From: Candidatus Competibacteraceae bacterium
Lineage (GTDB): Bacteria > Pseudomonadota > Gammaproteobacteria > Competibacterales > Competibacteraceae
Length of the DNA stretch: 64,000 nucleotides
Direction of reading: 5' to 3'
NCBI GenBank assembly: GCA_003989085.1
Contig: RXIV01000005.1
Span: forward strand, 186,001 to 250,000
Part shown: positions 38,691 through 48,843 of the stretch, one piece after another
Layout: every line of letters begins with the position of its first letter
How positions within the stretch are numbered: position 1 is the stretch's first letter
Program-made: the position numbers and the translations under genes
The notes under the pieces: generated by a model
What the model saw: the letters and a program-made list of their open reading frames with translations, nothing else
Databases searched by the model: none
What the model was told of the DNA's origin: nothing

Positions 38691-39889
38691 ATCCAGTCCA
38701 TTCCCTTTCCTCAGCAGAACGACTCCGTCGCTGGCGGTTACTGCTTGGTGGCAGTGCAGCAGACAGCGTTGGTTGTGCGCTCACTGGCGCTGATATTGAG
38801 ATTGATCGGGCGCTGGCTTCGCTCTATGGCGCCGGTCCGGAAGGCGGCAACGATCTGATGAAATCCGACCAGCGCAAAGGCGGTTCCGGAGCCTCGCAAC
38901 CCGGCGTGGCCCGCTGGCTAGGCGACATCCGTAAGTATTTTCCCAGTAGTGTAGTGCGGGTGCTGCAAAAAGACGCGCTGGAACGGCTGAAACTGAATCA
39001 GTTGTTGCTGGAGCCGGAACTGCTGGAAGCGGTTGAACCGGATGTGCATCTAGTAGCCAATCTGCTCGCCCTGCGCGGCGTCATCCCGGCTTCTACCCGT
39101 GAAACGGCGCGGATTGTGGTGCGAAAGGTGGTCGATGAATTGATGCGTCGCTTGCAGGAACCTCTACGCTCGGCCATTGGCGGGGCATTGAACCGGGCGG
39201 AACGCAATCGGCGTCCACGTTTCGCCGAAATGGATTGGCCGCGCACCATTCGCGCCAACCTGCGCCATTACCAGGCTGAGTATCAGTCGATTGTGCCGGA
39301 GACGCGAATTGGCTTTGGCCGGAAACGACAGCACACCCAGCGGCAAGTCATCCTCTGCATTGACCAGAGCGGATCCATGGCGGCGTCAGTCGTCTATTCA
39401 AGTATTTGCGGCGCGGTGATGGCTTCACTGCCGGCGGTCAAAACGCATTTGGTGGTGTTCGATACGGCGGTGGTTGATCTGACCGAACACCTAGATGATC
39501 CGGTGGAGCTGCTGTTTGGAACCCAGCTGGGTGGCGGCACTGATATCAATCGGGCGGTTGGCTATTGCCAGAGTTTGATTCAGGACCCGGCCAATACCAT
39601 TCTGGTGTTGATTTCCGACCTGTTTGAAGGCGGCGTAGCGGAAAATTTGCTGCGTCGTGCCAACGATCTGGTGCAAAGCGGTGTCCAGTTCATTGCCTTG
39701 CTGGCGCTGGCCGACAGCGGCGCGGCGAGCTATGACCGTGGTCTCGCGGCCCAACTGGCGTTGCTGGATGTCCCCAGCTTCGCCTGCACCCCCGATTTGT
39801 TTCCCGACCTGATGGCCGCCGCGATCAAGCGGGAGAATATTGCCCAGTGGGCGGCGCGGCATGAACTGGTGACTGCTCGGCCAGGTTGA
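38687..39889 (+). CDS. VWA domain-containing protein (CoxE/MoxR-partner type)
   Basis: 400-residue cytoplasmic protein. The N-terminal helical part is rich in Leu/Arg. The C-terminal von Willebrand A domain (about 215-390) has the metal-ion-dependent adhesion site: DQSGSM (D-x-S-x-S), the Thr in GGGTDINRAV and the Asp in LISDLFEGG. It is translationally coupled to the DUF5682 gene upstream, so the proteins probably form a complex. In related operons such VWA proteins work with a MoxR ATPase to insert metals or remodel partners; that ATPase is not nearby here. Confidence 0.88.
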   Translation: MNPVHSLSSAERLRRWRLLLGGSAADSVGCALTGADIEIDRALASLYGAGPEGGNDLMKSDQRKGGSGASQPGVARWLGDIRKYFPSSVVRVLQKDALERLKLNQLLLEPELLEAVEPDVHLVANLLALRGVIPASTRETARIVVRKVVDELMRRLQEPLRSAIGGALNRAERNRRPRFAEMDWPRTIRANLRHYQAEYQSIVPETRIGFGRKRQHTQRQVILCIDQSGSMAASVVYSSICGAVMASLPAVKTHLVVFDTAVVDLTEHLDDPVELLFGTQLGGGTDINRAVGYCQSLIQDPANTILVLISDLFEGGVAENLLRRANDLVQSGVQFIALLALADSGAASYDRGLAAQLALLDVPSFACTPDLFPDLMAAAIKRENIAQWAARHELVTARPG

Positions 39890-39924
39890 TGAAGTGATGC
39901 TACATGACCTGTTTAGGGTGAAGT

Positions 39925-39940
39925 TATGCCACGTGGCATA
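39925..39940. other. perfect 16-bp palindrome between convergent genes
   Basis: TATGCCACGTGGCATA reads identically on both strands and sits in the 104-bp gap between the stops of the VWA gene and the minus-strand yfaP-like gene. With no loop and no T tract it is a poor terminator. It could be a protein-binding site or a small cruciform-prone element. Confidence 0.4.
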
Positions 39941-39993
39941 TTTCGCACGAAGTCCGAATGGATTGGCCCGTTTTGCCCGGTCAACGTCTGAGC

Positions 39994-40782
39994 TTACGGG
40001 TAAACAAAGCTATGGGCCAGCACCAGTTCGCCGGGATTTCGCAGAGGGACACTGAATGATTGCTGCTTTTCATCCACGGTATTTTCGTTGGTGATGATCG
40101 TAACCCGCGCCACGGTAAGGTCATCGCCGCCCGCTCCACCGTAGTAATTCAGGTAGATCTGGTAAGTCCCCTTGATCGGCGCGGGCATGGCAAAAATTTC
40201 CGGGCCATAACCGGTGGTCACGTCCACGTCCAGCGCCCCGCCATTTTCCAGCACCCGGTTGCCGTAGTAGCAATGCTGACCATCCGGGGTCACGACATGC
40301 AAATCCAAATCAGTACCGTCACTATCCCAGGCTAGCACAACCCGGATTTTGGGCTGGTTCTTCCCGGCATAGGCTTCATAGAACTGCACTCGGGCGACCG
40401 ATTCACCATCGGGACTGCGAACTTCAACGCTGTTAGACCCGGCGCCAAAGGAATAGGGGCGGGAGAACGCGCCGTCTTCCACCCGCAAGGGCATGGGGAT
40501 GCCATTAACGATCAGTTTGAAGGGCTGATCCTGCGCTTTGACGCTGGCGGCGATGCGCCCCTTGATAGACGCCAGTTCGCTTTGATTATCCTGAGTGTTA
40601 ACCGAAGCGGCGGGATAGTGGACTTCCTGGGTGTAGAGAATCCGTTCACCTTGGGCGTTGCGCCAGCCGCTTAGCGGTGTGTCAATCACGATAGGATCGG
40701 TCACAGTGGGATCAGCGGCGATGGCCGGGGCGGCAGCCAGCAGGCCGGGCAGGGCCAGCAGTAGGACGTTATATAGGTTCAT
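39994..40782 (-). CDS. yfaP: YfaP-like DUF2135 secreted protein
   Basis: 262-residue exported protein with a signal peptide (residues 1-22, LLLALPGLLAAAPAIAAD). A predicted beta-rich middle region contains PFKLIVNGIPMPLRVEDGAFSRP split over two strands. The DUF2135 domain is marked by LAWDSDGTDLDLHVVTPDGQ, HCYYGNR, GPEIFAMP and YQIYLNYYGG. It is the last gene of the yfa operon; its ATG overlaps the upstream stop by four bases. In E. coli the homologue sits with yfaQ, yfaS, yfaT and yfaA exactly as here; roles are unproven but thought to support the macroglobulin-like protein. Confidence 0.88.
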   Translation of the reverse strand: MNLYNVLLLALPGLLAAAPAIAADPTVTDPIVIDTPLSGWRNAQGERILYTQEVHYPAASVNTQDNQSELASIKGRIAASVKAQDQPFKLIVNGIPMPLRVEDGAFSRPYSFGAGSNSVEVRSPDGESVARVQFYEAYAGKNQPKIRVVLAWDSDGTDLDLHVVTPDGQHCYYGNRVLENGGALDVDVTTGYGPEIFAMPAPIKGTYQIYLNYYGGAGGDDLTVARVTIITNENTVDEKQQSFSVPLRNPGELVLAHSFVYP

Positions 40783-41195
40783 GGCGGCGACTCGACAGAA
40801 GAAGGGCTTAACAGTTGTCTGGCGGTGTGTTCGATAAACCGCTCATCGCGGGCCAGTGGATGATGCTTAAACGCTAGGTGCAGGTATTCATGCGCCAGCG
40901 ACAGGGCGTCTTCCTCGGCGCTGATACTGCGCAGATAAATCCGATCCCGATCGTAATCAGCGTAGGGCTGACCCTTAGTCAGGTGACAGACGCTAAAAGT
41001 CTCTGGCCGCTCGTAGCCGGTCTGGAGCATCAAGACCCGATGCCAGCGTTCAGCTTGCGCGTGCAACCAAGCTTCCCTCTGGGGTTGGCGGCGGCAGTCC
41101 GGGTCCGGTTTGAAGCCCGCCGGCGTCCCGGCAACCACATCACCGCTGGCCAACGGCAAGGCCAGCAGCAGCGCAACAACCGGCCTAGCGGACAT
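40779..41195 (-). CDS. yfaQ: short YfaQ-like DUF2300 protein
   Basis: 138-residue secreted protein starting at ATG 41195, which overlaps the yfaS-like stop by 11 bases. A signal peptide covers about residues 1-25 (PVVALLLALPLASGDVVAG). The C-terminal part has SLAHEYLHLAFKHHPLARDE, an HExxH-like His-Glu-x-x-His motif plus nearby His-His, suggesting a metal site. As I recall, the E. coli homologue is around 550 residues; this one keeps only the C-terminal portion. It sits in the expected slot between yfaS and yfaP, so a shortened member is the best reading. Confidence 0.75.
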   Translation of the reverse strand: MSARPVVALLLALPLASGDVVAGTPAGFKPDPDCRRQPQREAWLHAQAERWHRVLMLQTGYERPETFSVCHLTKGQPYADYDRDRIYLRSISAEEDALSLAHEYLHLAFKHHPLARDERFIEHTARQLLSPSSVESPP

Positions 41196-44100
41196 CAATC
41201 CGCCGGAGCGCTGGGCCGGCTTCAAGGCCCTTGTCGTTGGGTTGGTACATACGGAAATAACGTACCGGAGGCAGGCCAAAATTGCCGCGCTGCGCGAAAC
41301 GGATCAGGAAGCGGTAAACCTGGGGCGTCGCCAATTCATCAACCGGGATCGAATAAGAGCGCCGCCCGGTGGTGAATACCGGTTCCGGTAAGCTCAGTGG
41401 TTCCTGATTGGCATCCAGACCAGCGATGTTGAGTCCCCAGGTGGTCGGCTCAACCTCCGCGCCCGGCGGCAAGGGAATCTCCAGCACTCCGTAATGGTAG
41501 GCAATGCCCGCAGCGGCGGGGGCAATCCTGATCTCATCCACATAAAGATCGGAAGTCATCAGCGGCTCTTCCGACTCGACGCGGATCGCATGAAACACTG
41601 GCTGATCCGGCTCTGCTGATGTTTCCTCTTCGTCTTCGCCTCCGCTGGCATCGTCCTGAGCAGCGGCGGTCTCAGTTTCTGATTCGTCCGTGGCTTGCTT
41701 GGTATCCGGCGCCGTTTCAGTTTCTGCTGTTGTCGGAGTTTCTTCAGCGGCAGACCCGGCCTTTTCTGCTTGTGCCGTCGTGGCGGCGGCTTCGGTTCCA
41801 GGCCGCTGCAACCGGTAAAAGCGGCGTTCAATCGTGACCGGTAGCCGAGCCTGATCCAGTCCGTACTCGTCGTAAGTCAGGTAGGCCCGCAGCGGCGACA
41901 TGGGTGGCTCTTTCAAAGCGATGCGAACGCTGTCACCCGGTTTGCCCTGCCAGAACCATTGTGCCTCGCCCAGTTTGGATTCGCGCCTCGCCCAGTTTTT
42001 ACCGGGATCGAAGCCGGTCACGGCGGGTTGATTCCACCCACCCAGCGCTGCGTGGATAAAGATCAAGCTCAGCGCCCGATCCACGGTGGCGATCTCCGGG
42101 CCGAGCGCGGACAGAATCTCCGCTGCTTTGGCCGGGTCTGCGCCGGTCTTGGCCCGCGTCAGCAAGGTCAGCGCCTGGGCCAACGGCTGGCGACTCGCAG
42201 CCAGCCGGGTCCGCGCCTGAAGCAGGCGGGATTGCAACGCGACGTCGATCTGACCGGCTTCGGCCAGTTCGCCCACCAGCGTCAAGGCCAGATCGGCAGA
42301 CAGGGCAGTGGCTGGAGCGCCGAAAATCCGGCTGGCTTCCGGGGTTAGCGGCGACTGAGCCGGGGACGGGGGATTTTGCCGGGCTGCCATGATCAGACCC
42401 TCAGTCAGCGTCCGGGTGGGCAGGCCCATCTGGCGCATCAACCAAACCATCAGCGTCCGCCGCAACAAGGGTTCCTGTTCCGCGCCTTTCTGGTAGACCG
42501 CCAGCAGTTTTTGCCAATGACTGGCCGGGGCGGCAATACCAAGCGCCCGCAGCGCGTTCCAGTCAGCATAGTAGGCATAGGCGGTCAGGAAGGGGTCTTC
42601 CTGGCTGATGTCGCCCCACCAGCCGAACGCGGAGTCCGGGCCGGCCATTCGCGCCAGGCGTAAGCGGTGGTTGCTGAGTTGTTGGCGCAGCCGACCCAAA
42701 GTCCGATCCGGCAACCCGGCAGTTTTCAGCGGCGGATAAATCAGCGCCAGCGGGATCAACCGGCTGGCGGTCTGCTCCACGCAACCGAAGGGATAATCCA
42801 CCAGGGCATCGGCGACCCGCAGAAACAGGTCGGTCGTGTTACCGGCCAGACTCAGCCGGAGGTTGGCCGCGTCTGTCGGAACCTTGATCTCATTGACGGC
42901 TTGATCAAGGGTGATCGGCAAAGCGCGGGTATCCGGCCAGCCGCTGGGTACGACCGTTACCCACTTTTGCACTTGATCTACCGGCTGATCGGCCAGGGCC
43001 AGGCGAGCATTAACCAGTCCGCCCCAACCGGTCGCCTGGAGCGCGACCTCCACATCGTTGGCTCCCGGTTGCAGCGTCAATGACCGACGCACTGCCGCGC
43101 CCATGCCTTCCGCGTTGAACTCTGCGGTAACCGGCGCTGTGCCTTGATTGAAGGCCACCACGTCAATGCGTGGTTCATCACCACTGCGAAACACGGTTGG
43201 ACCTGTCCATTTCAGATAATAGTCCTGGGTCGAAATCAGCCAGGCGGTGTTTTGCCCGACCTGACCGGCCCCACTGATCGCCCGCCCGGTCAGCCGCCAG
43301 CGGGCGATCGAATCGGGTAGGGTAAAGCTGAAGCGGGTTTTGCCGGTGGCGTCAGTCTCAAGATTCGGCAGCCAGGCTGCGGTGTCGATGTTTTCCCGGC
43401 GAGGTCGATCCGGCACCTTCAGTGCCCGCTGGCTATAAGCGGTCGGCGTAGCCTCATCAGTCACCGCCGGTAGCGCCAGGTCATAACTGTGAAAATTTAG
43501 CGAGGACGCGGTGCGGACCTGATTGCGCCGGGTGTGGTGGAAAAATTCATGAATCGGCGGTGCGATTTCCGGTTGCAGCACATACACCATTTCGTCCACT
43601 ACGCTGACCGCCAGATGCGTGGCGACCGGTTGCCCGTCCAGCGTGGTTTCAACCTCGACGTTGACTGTCTCGCCCGGTCTGTACTCGGTCTTGTCGGGAA
43701 CGAGGGTGATCCGGATACGCGGCACAGCCACTTTCAGCCCCTTGTTCTGGAACACATAAGCGCCGTTCTGCACATACAGCAGCGAAAAGGTGATGTTGGG
43801 CGAGTCGTCGGCTTGCACCGGAATATCGGCCCGCCATTGCCGATCCGTTTGCCGGGTCAGCCGAATCCCCCGGGGCGGCTTCAACAAGAAGCCATGCGCC
43901 TCGACCTGGTCGCGCTCCAAAGTGACCAGCGCCTGATCGACCGGGGCCGGGAAGGTGATCAGCGCATGAGCGGTGTCGCCGATCCGGTATTCGTCCTGAT
44001 CCAGCACGATGGCGATGCTGCCGGGTTGAGTCGTCAGTTCCGGGCCGGCGACCCAGTGTTCAAGGCTACCGGCGATCCGACCCTCGCTATCTTTGAGATT

Positions 44101-45945
44101 GACCGTGTAGGAACCTGAGCGATCAAAGCGCACAGTGAAACCCGAACCCGTCGCTACACCGGTGAACTGGCTCTGATCTTCCAGCCGAATCGCTTCCCAA
44201 CTGGCCGGAGTTCCGGTAAAGATGCCGAGCGGGGTGGCGGTAAAAGCGACCGCTTCGCCGATCCGGCTGAGCCGGTTGGCCGCCGTCAGCGCGTAAGCCG
44301 GAGCGCCGGGTTGAATACGGATTTCCTGACTCGCCGTCACCCGATAAGCCGCGCCATCGGTGCTGATGACGGTGAGAACGTAACGACTGGGTGCCTGGGC
44401 CGGCGGCAAGCTAAAGTCAACACTGCCATTCTCAGCCACCGTGAGGGTATCTTGCAGGAGCTTGACCGGGAACCGGCCCTGATAGCGTGGTTCATCCTCG
44501 ACCATGGTCAGTGGCTGGGCGCGGACCGCCAGTTCCAGTTGTGCTCCCCGCACCGGTTGCCCACCGGGATAAGTCAGCTTGATCTGACCGGTGATCGGCT
44601 CGCCGGTCTTGAATTCTTTCTGATTGAAGCGGATCGCCAGTTCGTAATGTGGCTTAACGTATTCAGCGACCCGAAACGCTGCGGTGTAGGCTGCACCCTG
44701 ATAACCGAGCTGCAAAGTATAGCCGCCGGCGGCGGTCGATTCCGGCAGGGTAAAACAGGTGTCGCCGCCAGCATCCGGGGCAACGCTGAAATCGCCGGTT
44801 GTTACCGGCGTCCCATTTGGGTCCAGCACTGCCAGTCGCACTCCGCCCGCTGTCAGCTGGGTCGAATGCCGGGAATTCTGAAACACCCGCCCAACCAGCT
44901 TCAGACACACCGTGTCGCCAGGCCGGTATAACGGCCGATCGGTGAAGGCGTAGAGCTTGGTCGCGTAGATTTCACTGTCGTAGTAGAAATTTTCCGAGAC
45001 AAAGACTCCGCCAGCGGGATCAGCGCCGATGACGTAACTGCGCTCCGGGCTGGGCTTGTTGATGATCAGCACCCCGTCGCTGTCAGTGACTCCGCTTTGC
45101 AGCACGCCAGCGCCATCGGTAAGCAGAATAGTGGCTGCCGGACGGGGCGCGCCGGTATTGCGGTCAGCCGTCCAGACCAGCAGTTGATCATGGGCGGTTT
45201 TAGTGACGGCCACCGTGTCCGTCACGAACACCAAGGTCGTGGCGTGATACTGGCCGATCAGGGCTTCAACCAGATACAGGCCAGGCTTGAGCCGGCCCAG
45301 TGGAATTAGAATGTTGCCTGGTTCGGGGGTGATGAACGCGCTGCTGCTGCCGGCCAGTTCTACCCCTTGCGGCGGTGCAATGGGCTTGGCCGCCCAAAGG
45401 GGATAGCGAAACCGAGCCACCTGATCAAAGCCGCTGAGGGGTTTGAACTGCGGCGGATGTTCGAACTGGGTTCGGTAGCTGCCGGGTGGGGTCTGCTTGA
45501 GAACTGGCGCTTCGGCCACCACTCGGGCGCGGATTGTTTCGGAAAAAATCCGCTGCCAGGCCAGCCGGGATTTTTTGTAGGCGCTATCCCAGACATAGCG
45601 CAGGGCATTGCTCAACCCCTCGCCGCGATAATCGCCTTTGACCTGGATACGGTGCAGGTTCTTCTGGGTTTTCAGGAAGCCGAGCGGGTCGGGAATGCGG
45701 TAAACGATCAGATCGGCTTCAGGATATTCGGTCAGCGGCCCCGAACGCTCCGGTGCTTCCAGCCGCACTGTAGCGATTTCGCCCGAACCGAAGCTGGATT
45801 CGCTCAGCAGAAAAAACCGGTCGCCAGCCAGCGGCTGATAACCGCTGGGTTCAATATCCGCTGCGTGCGCTGTCAGACTCAGCGCGATAAGAACGAGAAG
45901 CGGAACAGACCAATAAAGTTGGGATTGTCGAGCTTGGGTTGCCAC
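41185..45945 (-). CDS. yfaS: alpha-2-macroglobulin-like protein (YfaS type) with intact thioester motif
   Basis: 1586-residue exported macroglobulin-like protein, a presumed periplasmic protease trap. The Sec signal (about 1-29) ends in LTAHAAD with no lipobox. MG domains follow (for example [19 protein letters not shown] and [16 protein letters not shown]). The A2M domain has [20 protein letters not shown]. The thioester domain contains [18 protein letters not shown] with C-x-E-Q (Cys at about 1055). A long Glu/Thr/Ala-rich acidic insert lies at about 1375-1440, before the receptor-like C-terminal domain. The start is GTG 45945 with GAAGGA upstream, overlapping yfaT by 67 nt. Confidence 0.93.
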   Translation of the reverse strand: MATQARQSQLYWSVPLLVLIALSLTAHAADIEPSGYQPLAGDRFFLLSESSFGSGEIATVRLEAPERSGPLTEYPEADLIVYRIPDPLGFLKTQKNLHRIQVKGDYRGEGLSNALRYVWDSAYKKSRLAWQRIFSETIRARVVAEAPVLKQTPPGSYRTQFEHPPQFKPLSGFDQVARFRYPLWAAKPIAPPQGVELAGSSSAFITPEPGNILIPLGRLKPGLYLVEALIGQYHATTLVFVTDTVAVTKTAHDQLLVWTADRNTGAPRPAATILLTDGAGVLQSGVTDSDGVLIINKPSPERSYVIGADPAGGVFVSENFYYDSEIYATKLYAFTDRPLYRPGDTVCLKLVGRVFQNSRHSTQLTAGGVRLAVLDPNGTPVTTGDFSVAPDAGGDTCFTLPESTAAGGYTLQLGYQGAAYTAAFRVAEYVKPHYELAIRFNQKEFKTGEPITGQIKLTYPGGQPVRGAQLELAVRAQPLTMVEDEPRYQGRFPVKLLQDTLTVAENGSVDFSLPPAQAPSRYVLTVISTDGAAYRVTASQEIRIQPGAPAYALTAANRLSRIGEAVAFTATPLGIFTGTPASWEAIRLEDQSQFTGVATGSGFTVRFDRSGSYTVNLKDSEGRIAGSLEHWVAGPELTTQPGSIAIVLDQDEYRIGDTAHALITFPAPVDQALVTLERDQVEAHGFLLKPPRGIRLTRQTDRQWRADIPVQADDSPNITFSLLYVQNGAYVFQNKGLKVAVPRIRITLVPDKTEYRPGETVNVEVETTLDGQPVATHLAVSVVDEMVYVLQPEIAPPIHEFFHHTRRNQVRTASSLNFHSYDLALPAVTDEATPTAYSQRALKVPDRPRRENIDTAAWLPNLETDATGKTRFSFTLPDSIARWRLTGRAISGAGQVGQNTAWLISTQDYYLKWTGPTVFRSGDEPRIDVVAFNQGTAPVTAEFNAEGMGAAVRRSLTLQPGANDVEVALQATGWGGLVNARLALADQPVDQVQKWVTVVPSGWPDTRALPITLDQAVNEIKVPTDAANLRLSLAGNTTDLFLRVADALVDYPFGCVEQTASRLIPLALIYPPLKTAGLPDRTLGRLRQQLSNHRLRLARMAGPDSAFGWWGDISQEDPFLTAYAYYADWNALRALGIAAPASHWQKLLAVYQKGAEQEPLLRRTLMVWLMRQMGLPTRTLTEGLIMAARQNPPSPAQSPLTPEASRIFGAPATALSADLALTLVGELAEAGQIDVALQSRLLQARTRLAASRQPLAQALTLLTRAKTGADPAKAAEILSALGPEIATVDRALSLIFIHAALGGWNQPAVTGFDPGKNWARRESKLGEAQWFWQGKPGDSVRIALKEPPMSPLRAYLTYDEYGLDQARLPVTIERRFYRLQRPGTEAAATTAQAEKAGSAAEETPTTAETETAPDTKQATDESETETAAAQDDASGGEDEEETSAEPDQPVFHAIRVESEEPLMTSDLYVDEIRIAPAAAGIAYHYGVLEIPLPPGAEVEPTTWGLNIAGLDANQEPLSLPEPVFTTGRRSYSIPVDELATPQVYRFLIRFAQRGNFGLPPVRYFRMYQPNDKGLEAGPALRRIDVR

Positions 45946-46529
45946 CGCGTATCCTTCCAGTTCAGCAGTTGGTTGACGCTTACCGCCCGCAGGCCGTTGT
46001 CGGTTTTGCTGGCCGATCCCCGATGGTAGGCAATGTAGCCGCCCATCCAGATCATCAGATGTTGATCCTCGCCTTGGTCGAAAAATAGCAGATCGCCGGG
46101 ACTGGCCTGGTTGAGGTCTTTCGCTACGAAAACGCTGTTGTCCTGAATCAGGCCGATCGCGGTCACAAACGGGCCGCTACCGCCCTGCCACTGTTTCCAG
46201 CGATTGCGCAAGCCCTGTTGTTCCGGGGTGAGATGCAGTTCCGGCGGGAGGTAGCGGTTTGAGAGGCCATTGGCCTTGAGCCAGCCGTGATCGTGGGTCC
46301 GCAATGCCTCGTTAACTGCAAACCGGACCAGACCAGCGCAATCCTGATGAGTCCAGCGCGGCGAAGGGCCCTGCCGGAGTTGCTCGCCGACGATCCGCAC
46401 GAACCAGGCGCGAAAAGCCGCCGATTGCGCTGAGTCCAGCATCGTCCCGGCCACGGCAGGAAACCCGCCCGCCAGCAATAATGCCAGAGCTAGGGCGCGG
46501 CCAGCGGCGACCATTGGATCGGGACCCAT
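45879..46529 (-). CDS. yfaT: YfaT-like DUF1175 protein (NlpC/P60-like hydrolase fold)
   Basis: 216-residue exported protein. A signal peptide ([16 protein letters not shown]) is near the N-terminus. The DUF1175 body shows [18 protein letters not shown] with a candidate catalytic Cys, [20 protein letters not shown] with a candidate His, and YIAYHRGS. These are the positions used by NlpC/P60 amidases, so a cell-wall hydrolase-like activity is possible but not shown. ATG 46529 overlaps the yfaA-like stop; ATG 46514 is an alternative start. Third position in the E. coli-like operon order yfaA-yfaT-yfaS-yfaQ-yfaP. Confidence 0.85.
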   Translation of the reverse strand: MGPDPMVAAGRALALALLLAGGFPAVAGTMLDSAQSAAFRAWFVRIVGEQLRQGPSPRWTHQDCAGLVRFAVNEALRTHDHGWLKANGLSNRYLPPELHLTPEQQGLRNRWKQWQGGSGPFVTAIGLIQDNSVFVAKDLNQASPGDLLFFDQGEDQHLMIWMGGYIAYHRGSASKTDNGLRAVSVNQLLNWKDTRWQPKLDNPNFIGLFRFSFLSR

Positions 46530-48226
46530 CCGGTTGAGCCAGAAGGTAAATCCAAAGCGTAGGGTGGAAATTGCTTGCTCTTTTCCAGTTGCGGCAGCAG
46601 GTAACGGGCTACGCTCGCCCGGAACACCGGTTCCTGCGCCTGGGGCAGGCTATCCTGCAATTCCTTTTCCAATAGTTCAGCCAGCGCCTGGGGGAAAATC
46701 ACTGCCACTGGGTCAAGACCGGACGGCAGCGCATCCGCCAGCGCCGGATACTGTTTGTCCAGCACCGCCACGGCCTGCTGAACCAGGGTGTCATCAGGCG
46801 AGAAGATGAGTGTGTCCCCACAGTAGGCCAGGGTGACGGCGAAAAATCGGGACGAACGCATCAATTCAGCATTGGAGCTAGTTTTCGCCGGGTATGGGCC
46901 ATAGCGGGAGCTGACTTCGCGCCGCCAGACCGCCCCGCCGGTGCAGGGCTGTTCGGACACGGCAAACGGTGGATGGTAGCGCTTGCGCGGTGGCACGGGA
47001 GGCACAGCGACTGGGGTGGGTATTGAAACAGCGGAGGTTTCCACTGCGCCGGGTGGCGATGGGGGAGCCGCGCTGGAGGGCGGCGCAGGAATAGCCGCCT
47101 CCGGATTGCCTACCGCCTGCTCAAACAATACCCGGATTGGAGAAGCTAGTTCGGATTGGTGGGTTTTGATCAGCACCAAGGGCATGTACAGCCGCGAACG
47201 GCGATACCAGCAAATCGCCGCCGGCGCATCGAGTGCTTGTAATAGCTGTTGCCCATCCGCGTCAGGGAGGGTCTCACTGACCAGCTTTGCCAGGGTGGCA
47301 GGATGCACCGGCGCGGCGATACACAGCGCCGCGCCGGTCGGAATCGTCCGCCACACTGCGTCCGCCGGAGAAAGCGCCGCTGTCAACCACACTGCGCTGC
47401 TCCAGCCCGCCGAGCCAAAGTCGAAGCGCAATGCCTCCAGTGCAGGGAAGAACCGTTGATAGCCGAACGACAGATATTCAGCAGAGAACGCTAAGCGATG
47501 GGTTGGCGGAGCGCCGTCCAGCTTGAAGCGCTCGGTCAGCAATCCGCCAAGCCGAGGTTGGTCAAGGAACTGTTCCACCACTGCTTTTTGTTCGGGCGCG
47601 GTGGGCAACAACAAGCCAGCATCCGAAAACACCAACAGCGAACCGTGATGATCGGCAAAGAACAGGCTATGCCGGTAACCGTATTGCAGTTCATATATGG
47701 TGAGCTTGGTGCCATCGCTAAGCGTGATTGCATCGCGCAGTTTGAGTTGCTTGTCGTCCAGAACGATTTTGGAAAGCGTTTCTAGCGCCTGGATCAGCCC
47801 GCTGCGGTCAATCAGCAGCAAATAATGCTGCAACGACCCGTCGGTGCCTTTCCACAGCGCCAGATGGGCTGGCGTATCGAATGCGTAAGCCAGCAGTTCA
47901 TCACCGAAATTCAGGTCATGCTCATAAGCAATCCGGCGCAGCGTTCCAGCTAGTCGGAGCCGGGTCAGACTGTGTTCGTAGTGGAATACGAAATCCTCAT
48001 CGAGCAGTTCTTTTAGCAATGGCGCTTTCAGGACGTCACGCGGGAGTTGGGAGAGGCTTTGGGTGACGATGAGGGCGTCGGGACGAGCCAGATTCAGGGG
48101 AAGATAGGCCGGGGCCGGACTCGGCGGCGGCGCGGTAAATCGATGGAGCCGATACCAGGCGAAGGCGCTAACCAGCAGCAGGATCAGCAGAATCCCGATC
48201 AGACCGCGCTTGATGATGCTTTTCAT
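46490..48226 (-). CDS. yfaA: YfaA-like DUF2138 membrane-anchored protein
   Basis: 578-residue protein, first gene of the yfa operon. The start is ATG 48226 with GGAGG seven bases upstream; an in-frame TTG further upstream precedes that site. One N-terminal helix (residues 5-25, [21 protein letters not shown]) anchors a large periplasmic part. DUF2138 features include [29 protein letters not shown] split across two segments, and [10 protein letters not shown] Pro/Ser/Ala-rich linker lies at about 365-405 ([17 protein letters not shown]). The molecular role is unknown. Confidence 0.87.
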   Translation of the reverse strand: MKSIIKRGLIGILLILLLVSAFAWYRLHRFTAPPPSPAPAYLPLNLARPDALIVTQSLSQLPRDVLKAPLLKELLDEDFVFHYEHSLTRLRLAGTLRRIAYEHDLNFGDELLAYAFDTPAHLALWKGTDGSLQHYLLLIDRSGLIQALETLSKIVLDDKQLKLRDAITLSDGTKLTIYELQYGYRHSLFFADHHGSLLVFSDAGLLLPTAPEQKAVVEQFLDQPRLGGLLTERFKLDGAPPTHRLAFSAEYLSFGYQRFFPALEALRFDFGSAGWSSAVWLTAALSPADAVWRTIPTGAALCIAAPVHPATLAKLVSETLPDADGQQLLQALDAPAAICWYRRSRLYMPLVLIKTHQSELASPIRVLFEQAVGNPEAAIPAPPSSAAPPSPPGAVETSAVSIPTPVAVPPVPPRKRYHPPFAVSEQPCTGGAVWRREVSSRYGPYPAKTSSNAELMRSSRFFAVTLAYCGDTLIFSPDDTLVQQAVAVLDKQYPALADALPSGLDPVAVIFPQALAELLEKELQDSLPQAQEPVFRASVARYLLPQLEKSKQFPPYALDLPSGSTGWVPIQWSPLAAP

Positions 48227-48419
48227 ACAACCGCCTCCGGTATGCGGATCGCCACCGATCCACCCAGACTCCAAGTATAGCCACGAATTTTACTGGATTT
48301 AAGCCTAAGGCTTCTCTCTGACGGAGTCATAACCTGGTTATGAAGCCCTGTTAGAGACTGCATAGTAACTCTGCGTAGTCTACTATTTAGGTGGTCCAGC
48401 TGGGAATCGAAGGATTCCT
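48227..48419. other. divergent intergenic region upstream of the yfa operon
   Basis: About 190 bp with the promoter for the minus-strand yfa operon somewhere inside. No clear promoter or palindrome could be assigned. Base composition drops towards AT from about 48290 onward, marking the left border of the accessory stretch. Confidence 0.35.
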
Positions 48420-48786
48420 ATGATCTATCATGCGCGTAATCTCCACTCTGGATACTATCCTTTCACGATAAATTTGCTACGCTATTGGTGTGACAGACAT
48501 GAATGCGATGATCAGCTGCCTAAAAGTGATGAGATAGCTTTGCCCCTGAACCGGCCCAAGGGAGTTAGCAAAAGAAGCAAGGATATGGCTAATGCGCTAG
48601 CCGCAAAATTGCAAAGCTCCACTTTCATTACTACAACTTTCAGAAGGCGCTGCGTTATCGGAAACACAGAGTATTCTTGATGATGTAGTTAGTAGCGAGT
48701 TTCGGGGTGAATGGTTGGCGGATGGCTTAGTCACTCATGACCGGTTGATGGATAGAGTGTCTGATGAGGCGTTAGATTCGATGTAA
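48420..48786 (+). pseudogene. possible frameshifted small gene
   Basis: Two reading frames look coding but are out of phase. The first, from ATG 48420, runs as an 86-codon ORF whose end (after about 48610) becomes unlike protein. The second covers about 48620-48786 and reads PLSLLQLSEGAALSETQS, then ILDDVVSSEFRGEWLAD, GLVTHDRLMDRVSDEALDSM and TAA. The acidic, helical second part looks genuine but has a TAG upstream in frame and no start. A single frameshift near 48610-48625 would join them. I do not recognise the family. Its 3' end lies just before the cysteine-rich gene. Confidence 0.35.
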
Positions 48787-48843
48787 ATGGGTATTATGAC
48801 CTTTAATTTGTTCGTTTGCCGTGTGCAAACCGGGGGAAAAGTG

